From Rhizobiales bacterium 2SD (GTDB taxonomy: Bacteria; Pseudomonadota; Alphaproteobacteria; Rhizobiales; Beijerinckiaceae): 64,000 bases of DNA. The notes below the pieces were generated by a model. It made no database searches. It was not told the origin of the DNA and was given only the letters and a program-made list of their open reading frames with translations. Each line of letters starts with the position of its first letter. The stretch's first letter is position 1. The stretch lies in contig SCMY01000002.1 of NCBI GenBank assembly GCA_005502805.1, positions 372,001 to 436,000 on the forward strand, written 5' to 3'. Positions 42,995 through 55,773 of the stretch are shown here, piece after piece. A program made the position numbers and the translations under genes.

Positions 42995-44980
42995 CTACAG
43001 CCGCGCCTGCGGATCGGGATGGCCATCGATCCGCATCTGGAACAGGAAATAGGTCGGCGAGCAGAAGCCGTAATCCCTGACCGTCGTGGTCGCGCCCGGT
43101 ACGTCGTCAGGGATCGCCTGGCACATATAGTCCTCGCGGCAGAAGCTGGTGGCGCTGCAGGTGCCGCGATTGCCGCGCGTCACCGCCTTCGACAGGCAGT
43201 CGTCGAAACGATTGGTCGCGACGCAATCATCGAAGGCCTTGCCACCGGCGAGCCCGCAGATCTCGTCGGGCACCTTGCCATTGGCGAAGCCGGCGAAGGT
43301 CCGGTCGGCCGGCGTGCACTGGCGATAGGCCATCCCGGCGGGAACCCCGATCTTGGCCGGCCGGCAGTTGAAGGCGCTCTGCGAGAAGCCGGTGGCGAAG
43401 GCGCCGAACTGCCCGGTCTTGCGATAGCGGTCGAGATAGGGCTTGCCGACGGCGGTGGTGATCGCTCCGGTCAGGCAGGGTTGGCCGGAGAAATTGCGGG
43501 CCTCGTCGAGCCTGACGCATTGGCCGAACTCGATGCCGACCGCCTTGCTCTCGACCAGCGGCTTGCAGACGGAGCCGGCCGCGCAGCCCCAGCCCTCGCC
43601 GAACGCCTTCGCGCTCTCGCCCATCAGACAAGGCATGGTTAGCGCAGCCGGTCGATAGGCGAAGGCCCGGCCCGCCTGCCAAGTTGCCGGCGGCGCGAAG
43701 GATGGCGGGCGGTAACGCTCCGGCTCCGCGCCATCGGCTACGGCCGCGACATAGGCCACGCGGCGGAAGCCTTCGGCATAGAAGTGTGGGGAGATGCCGG
43801 TCTTGATCCGGTTCAGCGCCGAGGTCGAGCTGTCGTCGAGCCCGAACATATGGAAGCCCGCGGTGGCGCCGGCCTGGTGGCAGCCCATGCAGGAACCGTT
43901 GTCGAGCCGCTCCAGCAGCGCCTTCTCGCTGCGCACCAGCCGGGTGGCGCGAAAATCGAGCCCAGCCAGCGCACTCGCCGGCAAGGCCTCGGTGAACGGG
44001 TGGTTGGCCAGCCGGGCGCTGCCGAAGGTCGAATAGGAGATCGCCTTCGTCGCCAGGAAGCGCTCGGGCAATTGGTAGACGCCCCGGTCGATCGCTGGGA
44101 GATTGGCTCGGACATAGTCGACCAGCGCCTGCCGGAGCGCCGCATCGCTCTTCAGCCGGGCCACGTCAGGCGTGTTCTCCAGCGGCTTGGGCTTCAGCGA
44201 CAAACCGCCCTCGCCTCTGGAGGCCGCGAAGATGCGCTGGAGATAGGCCGCCTGCCCGCCGAACTCGGTCTCCATGCCGGACGGGAAGCGCACGATCTGG
44301 GCGTTGAGCTCGATCTGCTTGAGATTGATCCGCTCCTTCGCCAGCGGCCCGTTCGCAAGCTGCCGCGCCAGCACGAGCGGGTCGCCGCCGGGCGCGATCG
44401 ACCAGGCCTGCGCGGCCTCGCGGCAGGAGCCGCCCTCGCCCGGCTTGACGCTGAAGACGGCGTTGAGCGTGAACGGCAGGCGCGAGGCCAGCCGGCGCTT
44501 CAGCTTCGCATCGTCGAAGGCATAGGCGAGCCGGTAGATCAGGCGGACCTCGCCGCAGCCGCTCTCGCCGAGCAGAGCTGCAAAGTCCTGTCGGTCGAGC
44601 CGGTTGACCACCGCCGTCAGCTGGAAGCGCGCGATCGGCGAGCGCAGCCAGCGCAGATCGATGACGCGGCCGACATTGCCGTCTGTGACCTCGTAGAGCT
44701 TGCGGCCATTGGCCAGCATCTCGGCCCGCAAGGCGGTGACGTCCTCGCCGACCTGGCCGGCGATGGTGCGGAAGGCAGGGTTGTCGCGGGCGAGATCGGC
44801 CGTGTTTCCGGCTTTACCCGCACCGAGCACATCGGGCAGCGCATAGCCCGACGCTTCGAGGCGGCGGAGCGTGGCGACATCCTGCACATCGAGCAACGGC
44901 TCAGCCGCGCCGGCAGGCTCGCTCATGGAAACACAGGCCAGCATGGCCAGACCAAGCCCGCGCCGACCTGCCCCTCGCAT
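42995..44980 (-). CDS. Large secreted protein with one CxxCH heme motif
   Basis: A 661-residue exported protein: signal-like N-terminus (GLGLAMLACVSMSEPAGA, with cleavage near AEPLL) and no further transmembrane segments. One c-type heme motif, CMGCH, is at residues 364-368 (codons near 43877-43891). The C-terminal 250 residues hold many Cys, such as GCAAGSVCKPLV and CSATSFCREDYMCQAI, likely disulfides. I recognise no enzyme family. Export plus a CxxCH suggests a periplasmic cytochrome c-like electron-transfer protein of unknown partner. A possible in-frame start is Met 44980; it is monocistronic. Confidence 0.72.
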   Translation of the reverse strand: MRGAGRRGLGLAMLACVSMSEPAGAAEPLLDVQDVATLRRLEASGYALPDVLGAGKAGNTADLARDNPAFRTIAGQVGEDVTALRAEMLANGRKLYEVTDGNVGRVIDLRWLRSPIARFQLTAVVNRLDRQDFAALLGESGCGEVRLIYRLAYAFDDAKLKRRLASRLPFTLNAVFSVKPGEGGSCREAAQAWSIAPGGDPLVLARQLANGPLAKERINLKQIELNAQIVRFPSGMETEFGGQAAYLQRIFAASRGEGGLSLKPKPLENTPDVARLKSDAALRQALVDYVRANLPAIDRGVYQLPERFLATKAISYSTFGSARLANHPFTEALPASALAGLDFRATRLVRSEKALLERLDNGSCMGCHQAGATAGFHMFGLDDSSTSALNRIKTGISPHFYAEGFRRVAYVAAVADGAEPERYRPPSFAPPATWQAGRAFAYRPAALTMPCLMGESAKAFGEGWGCAAGSVCKPLVESKAVGIEFGQCVRLDEARNFSGQPCLTGAITTAVGKPYLDRYRKTGQFGAFATGFSQSAFNCRPAKIGVPAGMAYRQCTPADRTFAGFANGKVPDEICGLAGGKAFDDCVATNRFDDCLSKAVTRGNRGTCSATSFCREDYMCQAIPDDVPGATTTVRDYGFCSPTYFLFQMRIDGHPDPQARL

Positions 44981-45067
44981 GGCGTCCGTCTCCGGCAGAT
45001 TCGCGCTGCATCGCGCAAGGGAAGGATAGCGTCGCGCCCGCCGGCGTCTAGTTGGAGCAGATCGCGG

Positions 45068-46308
45068 CTAACCGCCTGCGCGCTCCTGTGCTTGCTGGAG
45101 AAAGCTGCGCACGGCCAGGTCCTCGGCAAGGCCAATAGCTCGGGCATAGGCTTCACAGGCAGCCACAGCCTCACCAGCCCGAACCAGCAGATGCGCCTTC
45201 AGCGCCCAATAGGGCTGGTAGCCGGCGACCTGCGCCTCCGGTAGTTCCGCCAGCAGCATAAGGCCACGCTCCGGCCCGAACGCCTCGGCGAAGGCAGCGG
45301 CACGGCCGGTCAGCGCCCCGAGTGTCGGCGCGAGCTGCACCAGGCCCTCATAGAGCTGCGCCAGTACGGACCAGTCGGTCCGACCGGTGCGGGCGCGGCT
45401 GGCATGGACCGACTGGATCGCCGCCTCCAGCTGGAACGGGCCGAGGCGCCCCAGATGCGAGGCGGTGGCCAGTTCCCGCTCGGCCTCGGCGATCAGCTCG
45501 CTCGACCATAGGCGCGTATCCTGCTCGGACAGTGCCACGAAGCCACCTTCAGCGTCGCGCCTAGCCACATGACGGGCCTCACAATGCAGGATGAGCGCGA
45601 GCAGGCCCCGTGCTTCCGGCTCGTTCGGAAGCAGGCTTGCGACCAGCCGCGCCAGGAAGATCGCCTCCCCGGTCAGGCCCTGGCGCTTGCGATCGGCGCC
45701 GGCGATATCCTCCCAGCCACTGCCATAGGCGGCATAGATCGCCTGCAGCACGCAGTGCAGCCGCTCCGGCAGCTCCGCCTGCTCGGCACGGTGAAGGCGA
45801 GTCCGACATCGCGTATCCGGGCCTTGGCGCGGACGAGCCGTTGGCCAAGCGCGGCCGGCGAGGTCAGGAAGGCAGCAGCGATCCGCACCGCATCCAGGCC
45901 GAGCACGGTCTGCAGCATCAGCGCCGGGCGCACCGCGGCATCGATCTGCGGATGAGCGCAGACGAAGAGCAGCTTCAGGCGCTCATCCGGAAAGAGGCTC
46001 GCCCCCGCGGCCTCGTCCGCCTCGACCAGTAGCGCCAGCGTCGGCGCTGCGTCAGCGCGCACCCGCCCACGGCGGACGCCATCGACCAGGGCGTTGCAGG
46101 CGCTGGCGAGCAGCCAGGCCTCCGGCCGGGCCGGCACGCCCGTCGCCGGCCAATGTTCGATGGCGGAGCAGAACGCGTCGGCAAGTGCATCCTCGATCGC
46201 GGCAAGATCGCGCCATTGCCGCGCCAGCGTCGCGACGAGCCGGCCATAGGAATTACGGGCGGCGTGCTCGGCCGCCGCCCGCGCCTCGTCCGGTCGCCGC
46301 TCAGGCAA
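45068..46308 (-). pseudogene. ECF42-type RNA polymerase sigma factor, frameshifted
   Basis: Two overlapping frames form one broken gene. The first (46308 to ~45785) is the sigma2/sigma4 part: LARQWRDLAAIEDALADAF and AAFLTSPAALGQRLVRAKARIRD. The second (from ~45785 to 45068) is the long C-terminal TPR-like extension typical of ECF42: ELPERLHCVLQAIYAAYGSGW onward. Joining them needs one extra G in GTGCCGAGC near 45785-45790. ECF42 proteins act with DGPF/YciI partners, and such a gene lies directly upstream (overlap 46301-46308). The TTG start is coupled to that partner's stop. It could be a real mutation or a base-call error. Confidence 0.8.
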
Positions 46309-46672
46309 ATTCGGCCGTCTCCGGCACGATCAGGATCGGCCTGATCTCGACCGAACCCTGGCTCGCTGCCGGGCTGCGCGCCGCCCAATCGAGCGCGACG
46401 TCGAGATCGTCGACCTCCAACACATAGTAGCCGCCGAGCTGCTCCTTGGTGTCGGGATAGGGCCCGTCCTGCACCTGCCGCTGGCCGCTACGGACGCGGA
46501 CCGTCGTGGCTGTTTGCGGCGGCTGCAGCCCACGACCACCCACGATGACACCCGCCTGGTTGAGCGCGCCGATATAGGCCTTCCAAGCTCCGTAATAGGC
46601 CTGCGCCTTCTCGGGGTCGTTGCGCGGATGCTCGCCTTCCGAAGGCTCGCGGAAGATCAGCATATACTGCAT
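46301..46672 (-). CDS. YciI/DGPF domain protein, partner of the ECF42 sigma factor
   Basis: A small 123-residue alpha/beta protein. MQYMLIFREPSE is the conserved opening, and QDGPYPDTKEQLGGYYVLEVDD the DGPF-type core; the family is usually found beside ECF sigma factors. Its function is unproven, with a possible sensory or enzymatic role. The start is ATG 46672 after GAGGAG. The TGA overlaps the TTG of the sigma gene by a few bases, so the pair is coupled. The longer open frame up to 46786 has no family sequence. Confidence 0.88.
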   Translation of the reverse strand: MQYMLIFREPSEGEHPRNDPEKAQAYYGAWKAYIGALNQAGVIVGGRGLQPPQTATTVRVRSGQRQVQDGPYPDTKEQLGGYYVLEVDDLDVALDWAARSPAASQGSVEIRPILIVPETAEFA

Positions 46673-46782
46673 GGCATGGCTCCTCACGGCTCGCGGCCGC
46701 TGCGGGAGGAAGGACCGATTTCCCTCTTCCGCCACCTCGACGCGCGACGAGCGGTGATTTCGACAAGCTCGCTGAAAAAATC

Positions 46783-47196
46783 TCAAGCCGAGCTGCGCTT
46801 CTCGCGCAGCTCGCGTGCCTTGCGCGCCAGCTCCTCGAACTCGGCCCGCATCTCCTCGAGCTTGTCTTCGTCAAGCTCCTCGAGATCGAGCAATTCCTCG
46901 CGCGCCCCTTCGAGCTTGTTGATCAGCTCGTCGAGCTTGATCTGCATCGCCGCTGTGTCGCGGTTCTGGCTGTTCTGGATGATGAACACCATCAGGAAGG
47001 TGACGATCGTCGTCGAGGTGTTGATCACGAGTTGCCAGGTGTCGTTGAAGCCGAAGAACGGCCCCGAGATCGCCCAGACGACGATGATGGCGAGCGCGGC
47101 AAAGAAGGTCTGTGGCTTGCCCGCCCAATGCGCCGTCGCCTGCGAGAGGCGGGTGAAGACCGAGCGGTTACCGAGCGCTGCGACTTTCGCTGCCAT
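46783..47196 (-). CDS. Low-affinity iron permease family protein
   Basis: A 137-residue protein with two TM helices (FFAALAIIVVWAISGPFF and LVINTSTTIVTFLMVFII), followed by a charged helical C-tail with long acidic/basic coiled coil. The sequence TFLMVFIIQNSQNRDTAAMQIKLDELI matches the family named for yeast Fet4-like low-affinity Fe transporters. Actual iron transport in bacteria is unproven for this short form. It is located in the inner membrane. It has its own promoter gap of 78 bp from frmA. Confidence 0.85.
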   Translation of the reverse strand: MAAKVAALGNRSVFTRLSQATAHWAGKPQTFFAALAIIVVWAISGPFFGFNDTWQLVINTSTTIVTFLMVFIIQNSQNRDTAAMQIKLDELINKLEGAREELLDLEELDEDKLEEMRAEFEELARKARELREKRSSA

Positions 47197-47274
47197 GATT
47201 TGCCCCCCGCCGGAACGCTTGCATCGATCAACCCAGATCGCGTGCAGGCGTTCCCGGAGGACGTTGTCGCGGCG

Positions 47275-48387
<1,113 letters not shown>

Positions 48388-48418
48388 CGGGCGCTTCCTT
48401 CTGATGGTATCGCGGGGA

Positions 48419-48703
48419 TCATTTGAGATAGGTGCGGACGACCCGCATGGTGCGCGCGATCTCGTCCGTTTCATTCGGCTGCCGCGCGCCTGCGGAGGCC
48501 CCCGCCAGCATCGTCTCGCGCAGGTGGCTTTCGAGTACTTCCGCCATCAGCCCGGTCGCGGCGCCGCGCAGGGCAGAGAGCTGCTGCAGCAGCGCGCCAC
48601 AGTCATCGCCGCGCTCGACCGCGAGGATCAGGGCGTCGGCCTGCCCGCGAATGCGCCGCAGCCGCGCGATCGCGCGCTTCTTCTCTTCGGGAGTATGCGG
48701 CAT
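48419..48703 (-). CDS. frmR: Formaldehyde-responsive repressor FrmR
   Basis: CsoR/RcnR-family repressor of 94 residues, all helical. [21 protein letters not shown] is the FrmR opening, with Pro2 and the conserved Cys in [17 protein letters not shown], which react with formaldehyde in the E. coli protein. Reaction would release the operator and induce frmA. It is directly upstream of frmA, and its own start is 8 bp from the operator at 48711-48727. Confidence 0.92.
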   Translation of the reverse strand: MPHTPEEKKRAIARLRRIRGQADALILAVERGDDCGALLQQLSALRGAATGLMAEVLESHLRETMLAGASAGARQPNETDEIARTMRVVRTYLK

Positions 48704-48710
48704 GTGCCTA

Positions 48711-48727
48711 ATACTGGGGTGGAGTAT
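48711..48727 (-). promoter_or_regulatory. FrmR operator and promoter of the frmRA operon
   Basis: ATACTGGGGTGGAGTAT has inverted ends ATACT/AGTAT around a G-rich centre, the form (TACT-G-tract-AGTA) typical of RcnR/CsoR-family operators. It lies 8 bp upstream of the frmR ATG. The DNA beyond is A/T-rich (TATATCTTT) and could be the promoter. Confidence 0.75.
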
Positions 48728-48786
48728 ATCTTTCCCAGATTTAGGCCAGCACTGAGCACGGTGTCAACGCACCACCTTGAAGCAAC

Positions 48787-49674
48787 CTAGAACGTCCAAC
48801 CGACATCGACCTGAACGAGATGACGGCTGAAATTGCTCAGGTCGAGCGGCCCCTGGCGACCCCGCTCATGGCCTGTGACCTGGACATTGTAGGCGATCGA
48901 CACCGCCAGCCGCTCGGTCGCCTGCCAGTAGACGCCCGGCCCGACGAAGGTGGCGTGGCCGGCATGGTTGCCGAAGCCGAGCGAGTTCTGCTGGCGCAGA
49001 TGGCGGACCTCGCCGCTCAGGAAGATTCCGTCGGAGAACTGCCAGGCCAGGGCCGCGCTGGCCGCGAAGGTCGAGGAGCGCGAGAAGGGCTCGGTCCCGT
49101 TCCAGACCATGTTGTGCGAGAGGTTGAAGGCAGCATAGAGCGTCTCGGGAATCAGGACACGGTCGGCCAGCGCCCGGAAGCCGGTACTGTAGCTGTCGAA
49201 ACGGCCCGTCTGCTTGTCGTCGTTGCGCTCGGCGCCGACATCCATGCCGAGCGTCAGACCGAAGCCATGCTGGCTATGGTTGAGCAGGCGGTAGCGCATT
49301 TCCAGGCCCGCGCCATGGCTCCTGTCCTTGAGCCTCTCGCGAGCGATGACCGAGCGCGTGGTGCCGCCGAACAGCGAGGCCCCGATCTCGAGACAGGGCA
49401 GGAGGCCATAGGAGCCGGTCAAAGTGGCGTTCCGGCTGCGCGAGCGCCCCTCGCGAACGCCGGCGTTGCCGCCCAAAGTGACGCCGAGACTGCCGCCGCC
49501 GAGATCAGCGATGCCCGAGCTGTCGGTGAAACCGAAGGCATCGGTCGGCGCGTCGTCGGCGCCGTCGCAGACAGTTGCGGCACCGGGGCGCGGCAAGGCC
49601 TCCTCGGCCGCGACCCAACTCGGTGCGAGCACGGCGAGCACAAGGACCGACCGCGCCAGAAGGCCGAACATCAT
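48787..49674 (-). CDS. Hypothetical outer-membrane beta-barrel-like protein
   Basis: A 295-residue protein with a signal peptide (FGLLARSVLVLAVLAPSWVAA), then alternating hydrophobic/polar beta-strand sequence and a C-terminal Phe (HLVQVDVGWTF), the signature recognised by the Bam assembly machinery. An outer-membrane barrel is therefore likely. No specific porin or transporter family is visible. The mature N-terminus has a Cys (TVCDGADDAPT), not in a lipobox. The 292-bp gap to the next gene holds a terminator and little else. Confidence 0.7.
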   Translation of the reverse strand: MMFGLLARSVLVLAVLAPSWVAAEEALPRPGAATVCDGADDAPTDAFGFTDSSGIADLGGGSLGVTLGGNAGVREGRSRSRNATLTGSYGLLPCLEIGASLFGGTTRSVIARERLKDRSHGAGLEMRYRLLNHSQHGFGLTLGMDVGAERNDDKQTGRFDSYSTGFRALADRVLIPETLYAAFNLSHNMVWNGTEPFSRSSTFAASAALAWQFSDGIFLSGEVRHLRQQNSLGFGNHAGHATFVGPGVYWQATERLAVSIAYNVQVTGHERGRQGPLDLSNFSRHLVQVDVGWTF

Positions 49675-49911
49675 CTGCTATCCCCCCGGTTTGCCGCCAG
49701 CCAGCCAAGCAGGATGGGTTTAAGCGCCCCTGAACAGGCGGCACGCCATCCATCAGTCTTCGACGCCGTACCTAACCATAGGTAACTCAGACCATCCGTA
49801 TTGGAGCGATCCGTTCGCTGTCGCGGCCTGGAGCGAGCGATCGCGGCGCTGCGGGCAACACCTGTGAATGGACCGGACAGTGCGCGCCTTCGGTCGGAGC
49901 CCCGAAAAGAC

Positions 49912-49941
49912 GAGCGGCGCGGTCTTACGACCACGCCGCTC
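49912..49941 (-). terminator. Rho-independent terminator downstream of the Omp25-like gene
   Basis: Arms GAGCGGCG plus GGTC and GACC plus CGCCGCTC pair, with one mismatch, around loop TTAC. On the minus strand the stem is followed by GTCTTTT. The position 26 bp after the barrel-gene stop fits termination of that gene. Confidence 0.8.
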
Positions 49942-49966
49942 TTTCGTGCACCTCTTGCGAAGCTGC

Positions 49967-50866
49967 TCAGTATTTGCGGATGACCGGCGCCGGAGCGTAG
50001 GTGACCGGCTGCTCCTTCGGGCCGCAGCAATCGGGATCGCCGAAGTTCCAGCGCATGCCGATCTTGATGTCGTGGCTGTCGATATCCTTGACCTTGAGCG
50101 GTCCCTGGACCTGCCCGCCATACGCGTTGACCAGGCGCCCCGACTGGGCGTCGCCGAGGTTCAGATAGCGATAGCCGACTTCGAGCGTGAGATTCTTGTT
50201 CACCTCGTAGCCCACGCCGGCCATCAGCGCCCAGGCGACACCGCTCTTGGTACCCGCATTGGCGGTGCCGAGCGTGCTGAAGCCGGGTCCCCAACCGACG
50301 CTTCCATCGGGAAGAGTGACTTGCGTGCTCATGACGCCCTGGTCGGTGACGCCGTGGATACGGTTGCTCGCATAGCCGATACCGGCACCGAGATAGGGCG
50401 TCAGGCAGTTCCACGTGCCGAGATCGACATAGGCGTTGAACAGAGCGACCATCGAGCTGAGGTTGCCCTTGTAGGTGTTGTGCAGGACGGTTCCGCCACC
50501 GAGGTTGACCTGGTCGGTCGCACCGATCGTCGTGCCGCCGCGATACTCGAAAGTACCGTCGACGCGGAACCAGTTGTTGAAGCGGTAGCCGATACCTACG
50601 CCGCCGAAGAACGAGGTCGAACGATCTTCCTTGGCAGGCCAGGTTCCACCGGCCTGCCGGACGTCTTCCTGCTCATACTTGCCGTAGTTGGTGACGCCGA
50701 CGCCGACATCGCCGCGCAGATAGATGCCCGACGAGATCGTACCGCGCAGTTCCGGCGGCGGTGGCGGAGCCGGCGGCGGGGCCAGCGGATAGTCCGCGGC
50801 CTGGGCAATCGCGGATGCGCTCAAGGCCATGGCGCCTGCGAGCGCAAGAGTTTTCAGGCTGCCCAT
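49967..50866 (-). CDS. Outer membrane beta-barrel protein (Omp25/OmpA-like)
   Basis: A 299-residue surface protein. The signal peptide (LKTLALAGAMALSASAIAQA) is followed by a Pro-rich stretch (PLAPPPAPPPPPEL) and then a barrel with GIYLRGDVGVGVTNYG, FFGGVGIGYRFNNWFRVDGT and EVGYRYLNLGD, typical of the Rhizobiales Omp25/31 and opacity families. Such proteins are abundant structural porin-like proteins of the envelope. A CtrA-type box (50946-50960) is 80 bp upstream. The mature protein ends PAPVIRKY rather than Phe, because a short tail follows the last strand. Confidence 0.88.
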   Translation of the reverse strand: MGSLKTLALAGAMALSASAIAQAADYPLAPPPAPPPPPELRGTISSGIYLRGDVGVGVTNYGKYEQEDVRQAGGTWPAKEDRSTSFFGGVGIGYRFNNWFRVDGTFEYRGGTTIGATDQVNLGGGTVLHNTYKGNLSSMVALFNAYVDLGTWNCLTPYLGAGIGYASNRIHGVTDQGVMSTQVTLPDGSVGWGPGFSTLGTANAGTKSGVAWALMAGVGYEVNKNLTLEVGYRYLNLGDAQSGRLVNAYGGQVQGPLKVKDIDSHDIKIGMRWNFGDPDCCGPKEQPVTYAPAPVIRKY

Positions 50867-50945
50867 GGCGGGTCCCTTCGCATTTGCGCGCAGCTGAACT
50901 CAAGAGCGCGCGAGTTACCGATGGGGAAACCTTGCCATGGATTTC

Positions 50946-50960
50946 TTAAACGACACTTAA
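50946..50960 (-). promoter_or_regulatory. Candidate full CtrA box upstream of the Omp25-like gene
   Basis: TTAAACGACACTTAA shows two TTAA repeats separated by exactly seven bases, the consensus CtrA box TTAA-N7-TTAA. A third TTAA follows at 50963-50966. The site is 80 bp upstream of the Omp25-like start. Caulobacter and Brucella Omp genes are known to be CtrA-controlled, but no binding data exist here. Confidence 0.6.
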
Positions 50961-51130
50961 CCTTAAAAACTAAGCCTATCGATCCGTAAACGGCAGCATT
51001 GGCCCCTCGCAGTCAGCTTCCACAAGGGCTTTCACGGCGCCGAACGAGCCGCTTCACCGGAACTGCACGCCATCATTCCGGCCGGAGTGAAACGGAGCGC
51101 CGGCAGGACGCAAAGACGGGCCGGATACGC

Positions 51131-52474
<1,344 letters not shown>

Positions 52475-52625
52475 GAAATCGTCCTCGGAGCCTTGTCCGA
52501 TCAATTGCTTTTGTCAGCTCATACAGGCTCTTCGCCCGCTCAGCTTCTCACAAATTGTGTCGAAGCGTATCCGTCAAGCAGGGGTATGCCCTTGCGCGGT
52601 GGATTGCGGGGAAACGCCAAGAGAA

Positions 52626-52645
52626 AGGGCGGCCGCAAGGCCGCC
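52626..52645 (-). terminator. Terminator between ftsH and glmM
   Basis: GGGCGGCC and GGCCGCCC form a perfect 8-bp stem around GCAA, and the minus strand continues with TTTCTC. It would end the ftsH transcript and allow glmM its own promoter. Confidence 0.85.
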
Positions 52646-52677
52646 CTCGATCATCATGAGGCTCATTTGCCCGGCAC

Positions 52678-54603
<1,926 letters not shown>

Positions 54604-54714
54604 CAGGGTTCCGATCCGCTCGTCGGCGGAATTGCCGCGCGAGCCTGTGGTTTTCGCTGTCTAATCTAGGGCCGCCATGCCCCCTTGCCAAGGGAAGCCT
54701 GGCCGTTCTTAGGG

Positions 54715-55773
54715 TTATACCGTCGCAGGGTGAACGCCCCGGCGCCGTTCGCCCTCGCGCATCAGGGTCAGAATGCCGTCAGCAGCGAGCGACAGCCGGA
54801 AGCCACCGAGCGTGCGCCGCAGCGCCCTGCCCTCGCGGGCAGCCACGATCAGCGCCTGCGCACAATCCTCAAGACGCGCCAGGCGCAGCGGGATATCGAG
54901 TTCCTCATCGCCGTCCTGCGCCGCGGCGAGCGCGATCGCCAGGCTCCGGATCACGATCTCGTCCGGCTCCTGACAAAGCCGAGCGAAATCGAACCAGCGC
55001 TTCCCCCCATCGTCTCCCGCCGACACGCTCGCCAGGGTGCGGATCGCCAGCCTCTCCAGCGCCTCGTCGGCCCGCGCCAGCCGGAGCGCGAGCTGACCGA
55101 AGCGCCCGGCGGTCAACCCAAGCTCCACGAGCTCCGGCAACAGTCGGCGCCAACGAATGCGGGTGAAACGCGGATCGTCATTGGACGGGTCTCGCACGAA
55201 GGGAAGCCCGCGCGCCGCGCAGGTCGCGACGAGCCGCGCTTTCTCGATCCCGAGCAGCGGCCTCGCCAGCACGATCCCGTTCACGGCGCTGCGCGGCGCC
55301 ATGCCCGCAAGGCCGGCGACACCGGAACCTGCGGCCAAGCGCATCAGCAAGGTCTCGGCCTGGTCGTCGGCGGTATGGGCAGTGACGATCGCCGTGGCGC
55401 CGAATGCTCTCGCCTCCTCAACCAGCAAGGCGTAGCGCGCGGCGCGCGCCTTCTCCTGCAGTCCGGTCTGCGGCTTGTGGCCGAGCCAGCGCCTCGTGTG
55501 GTGTTCGACGCCCAAGCCGGCACAGAGCTCGCCAACCATCGACGCCTCCTGTGCCGCCGCGGAGCGCAGGCCATGATCGACGGTGACCGCCACGAGCCGT
55601 GGGCGACCCTGACCGGTCCATTCCGCAAGAAGCGCGAGGAGCGCTAGGGAATCCGGTCCACCGGACACTGCAACGACGAGCGCGGCATCACCAGCAAGCG
55701 GACGGAACAGGACGGCGGCCTCAGCCGCCGTCAAGGGCTGGTTTTCGGATGGCTCTGCAGGCTGCGCGGTCAA
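54715..55773 (-). CDS. tilS: tRNA(Ile)-lysidine synthase
   Basis: Uses ATP and lysine to modify C34 of tRNA-Ile(CAU), so that it reads AUA. The PP-loop motif SGGPDSLALL is at about residue 40, HTADDQAETLLMRL at about residue 130, and FVRDPSNDD is typical of TilS. The product is 352 residues. The start codon is TTG at 55773, and it overlaps the cpoB stop (TTGA). Between cpoB and ftsH this is a conserved alphaproteobacterial order. Confidence 0.93.
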   Translation of the reverse strand: MTAQPAEPSENQPLTAAEAAVLFRPLAGDAALVVAVSGGPDSLALLALLAEWTGQGRPRLVAVTVDHGLRSAAAQEASMVGELCAGLGVEHHTRRWLGHKPQTGLQEKARAARYALLVEEARAFGATAIVTAHTADDQAETLLMRLAAGSGVAGLAGMAPRSAVNGIVLARPLLGIEKARLVATCAARGLPFVRDPSNDDPRFTRIRWRRLLPELVELGLTAGRFGQLALRLARADEALERLAIRTLASVSAGDDGGKRWFDFARLCQEPDEIVIRSLAIALAAAQDGDEELDIPLRLARLEDCAQALIVAAREGRALRRTLGGFRLSLAADGILTLMREGERRRGVHPATV

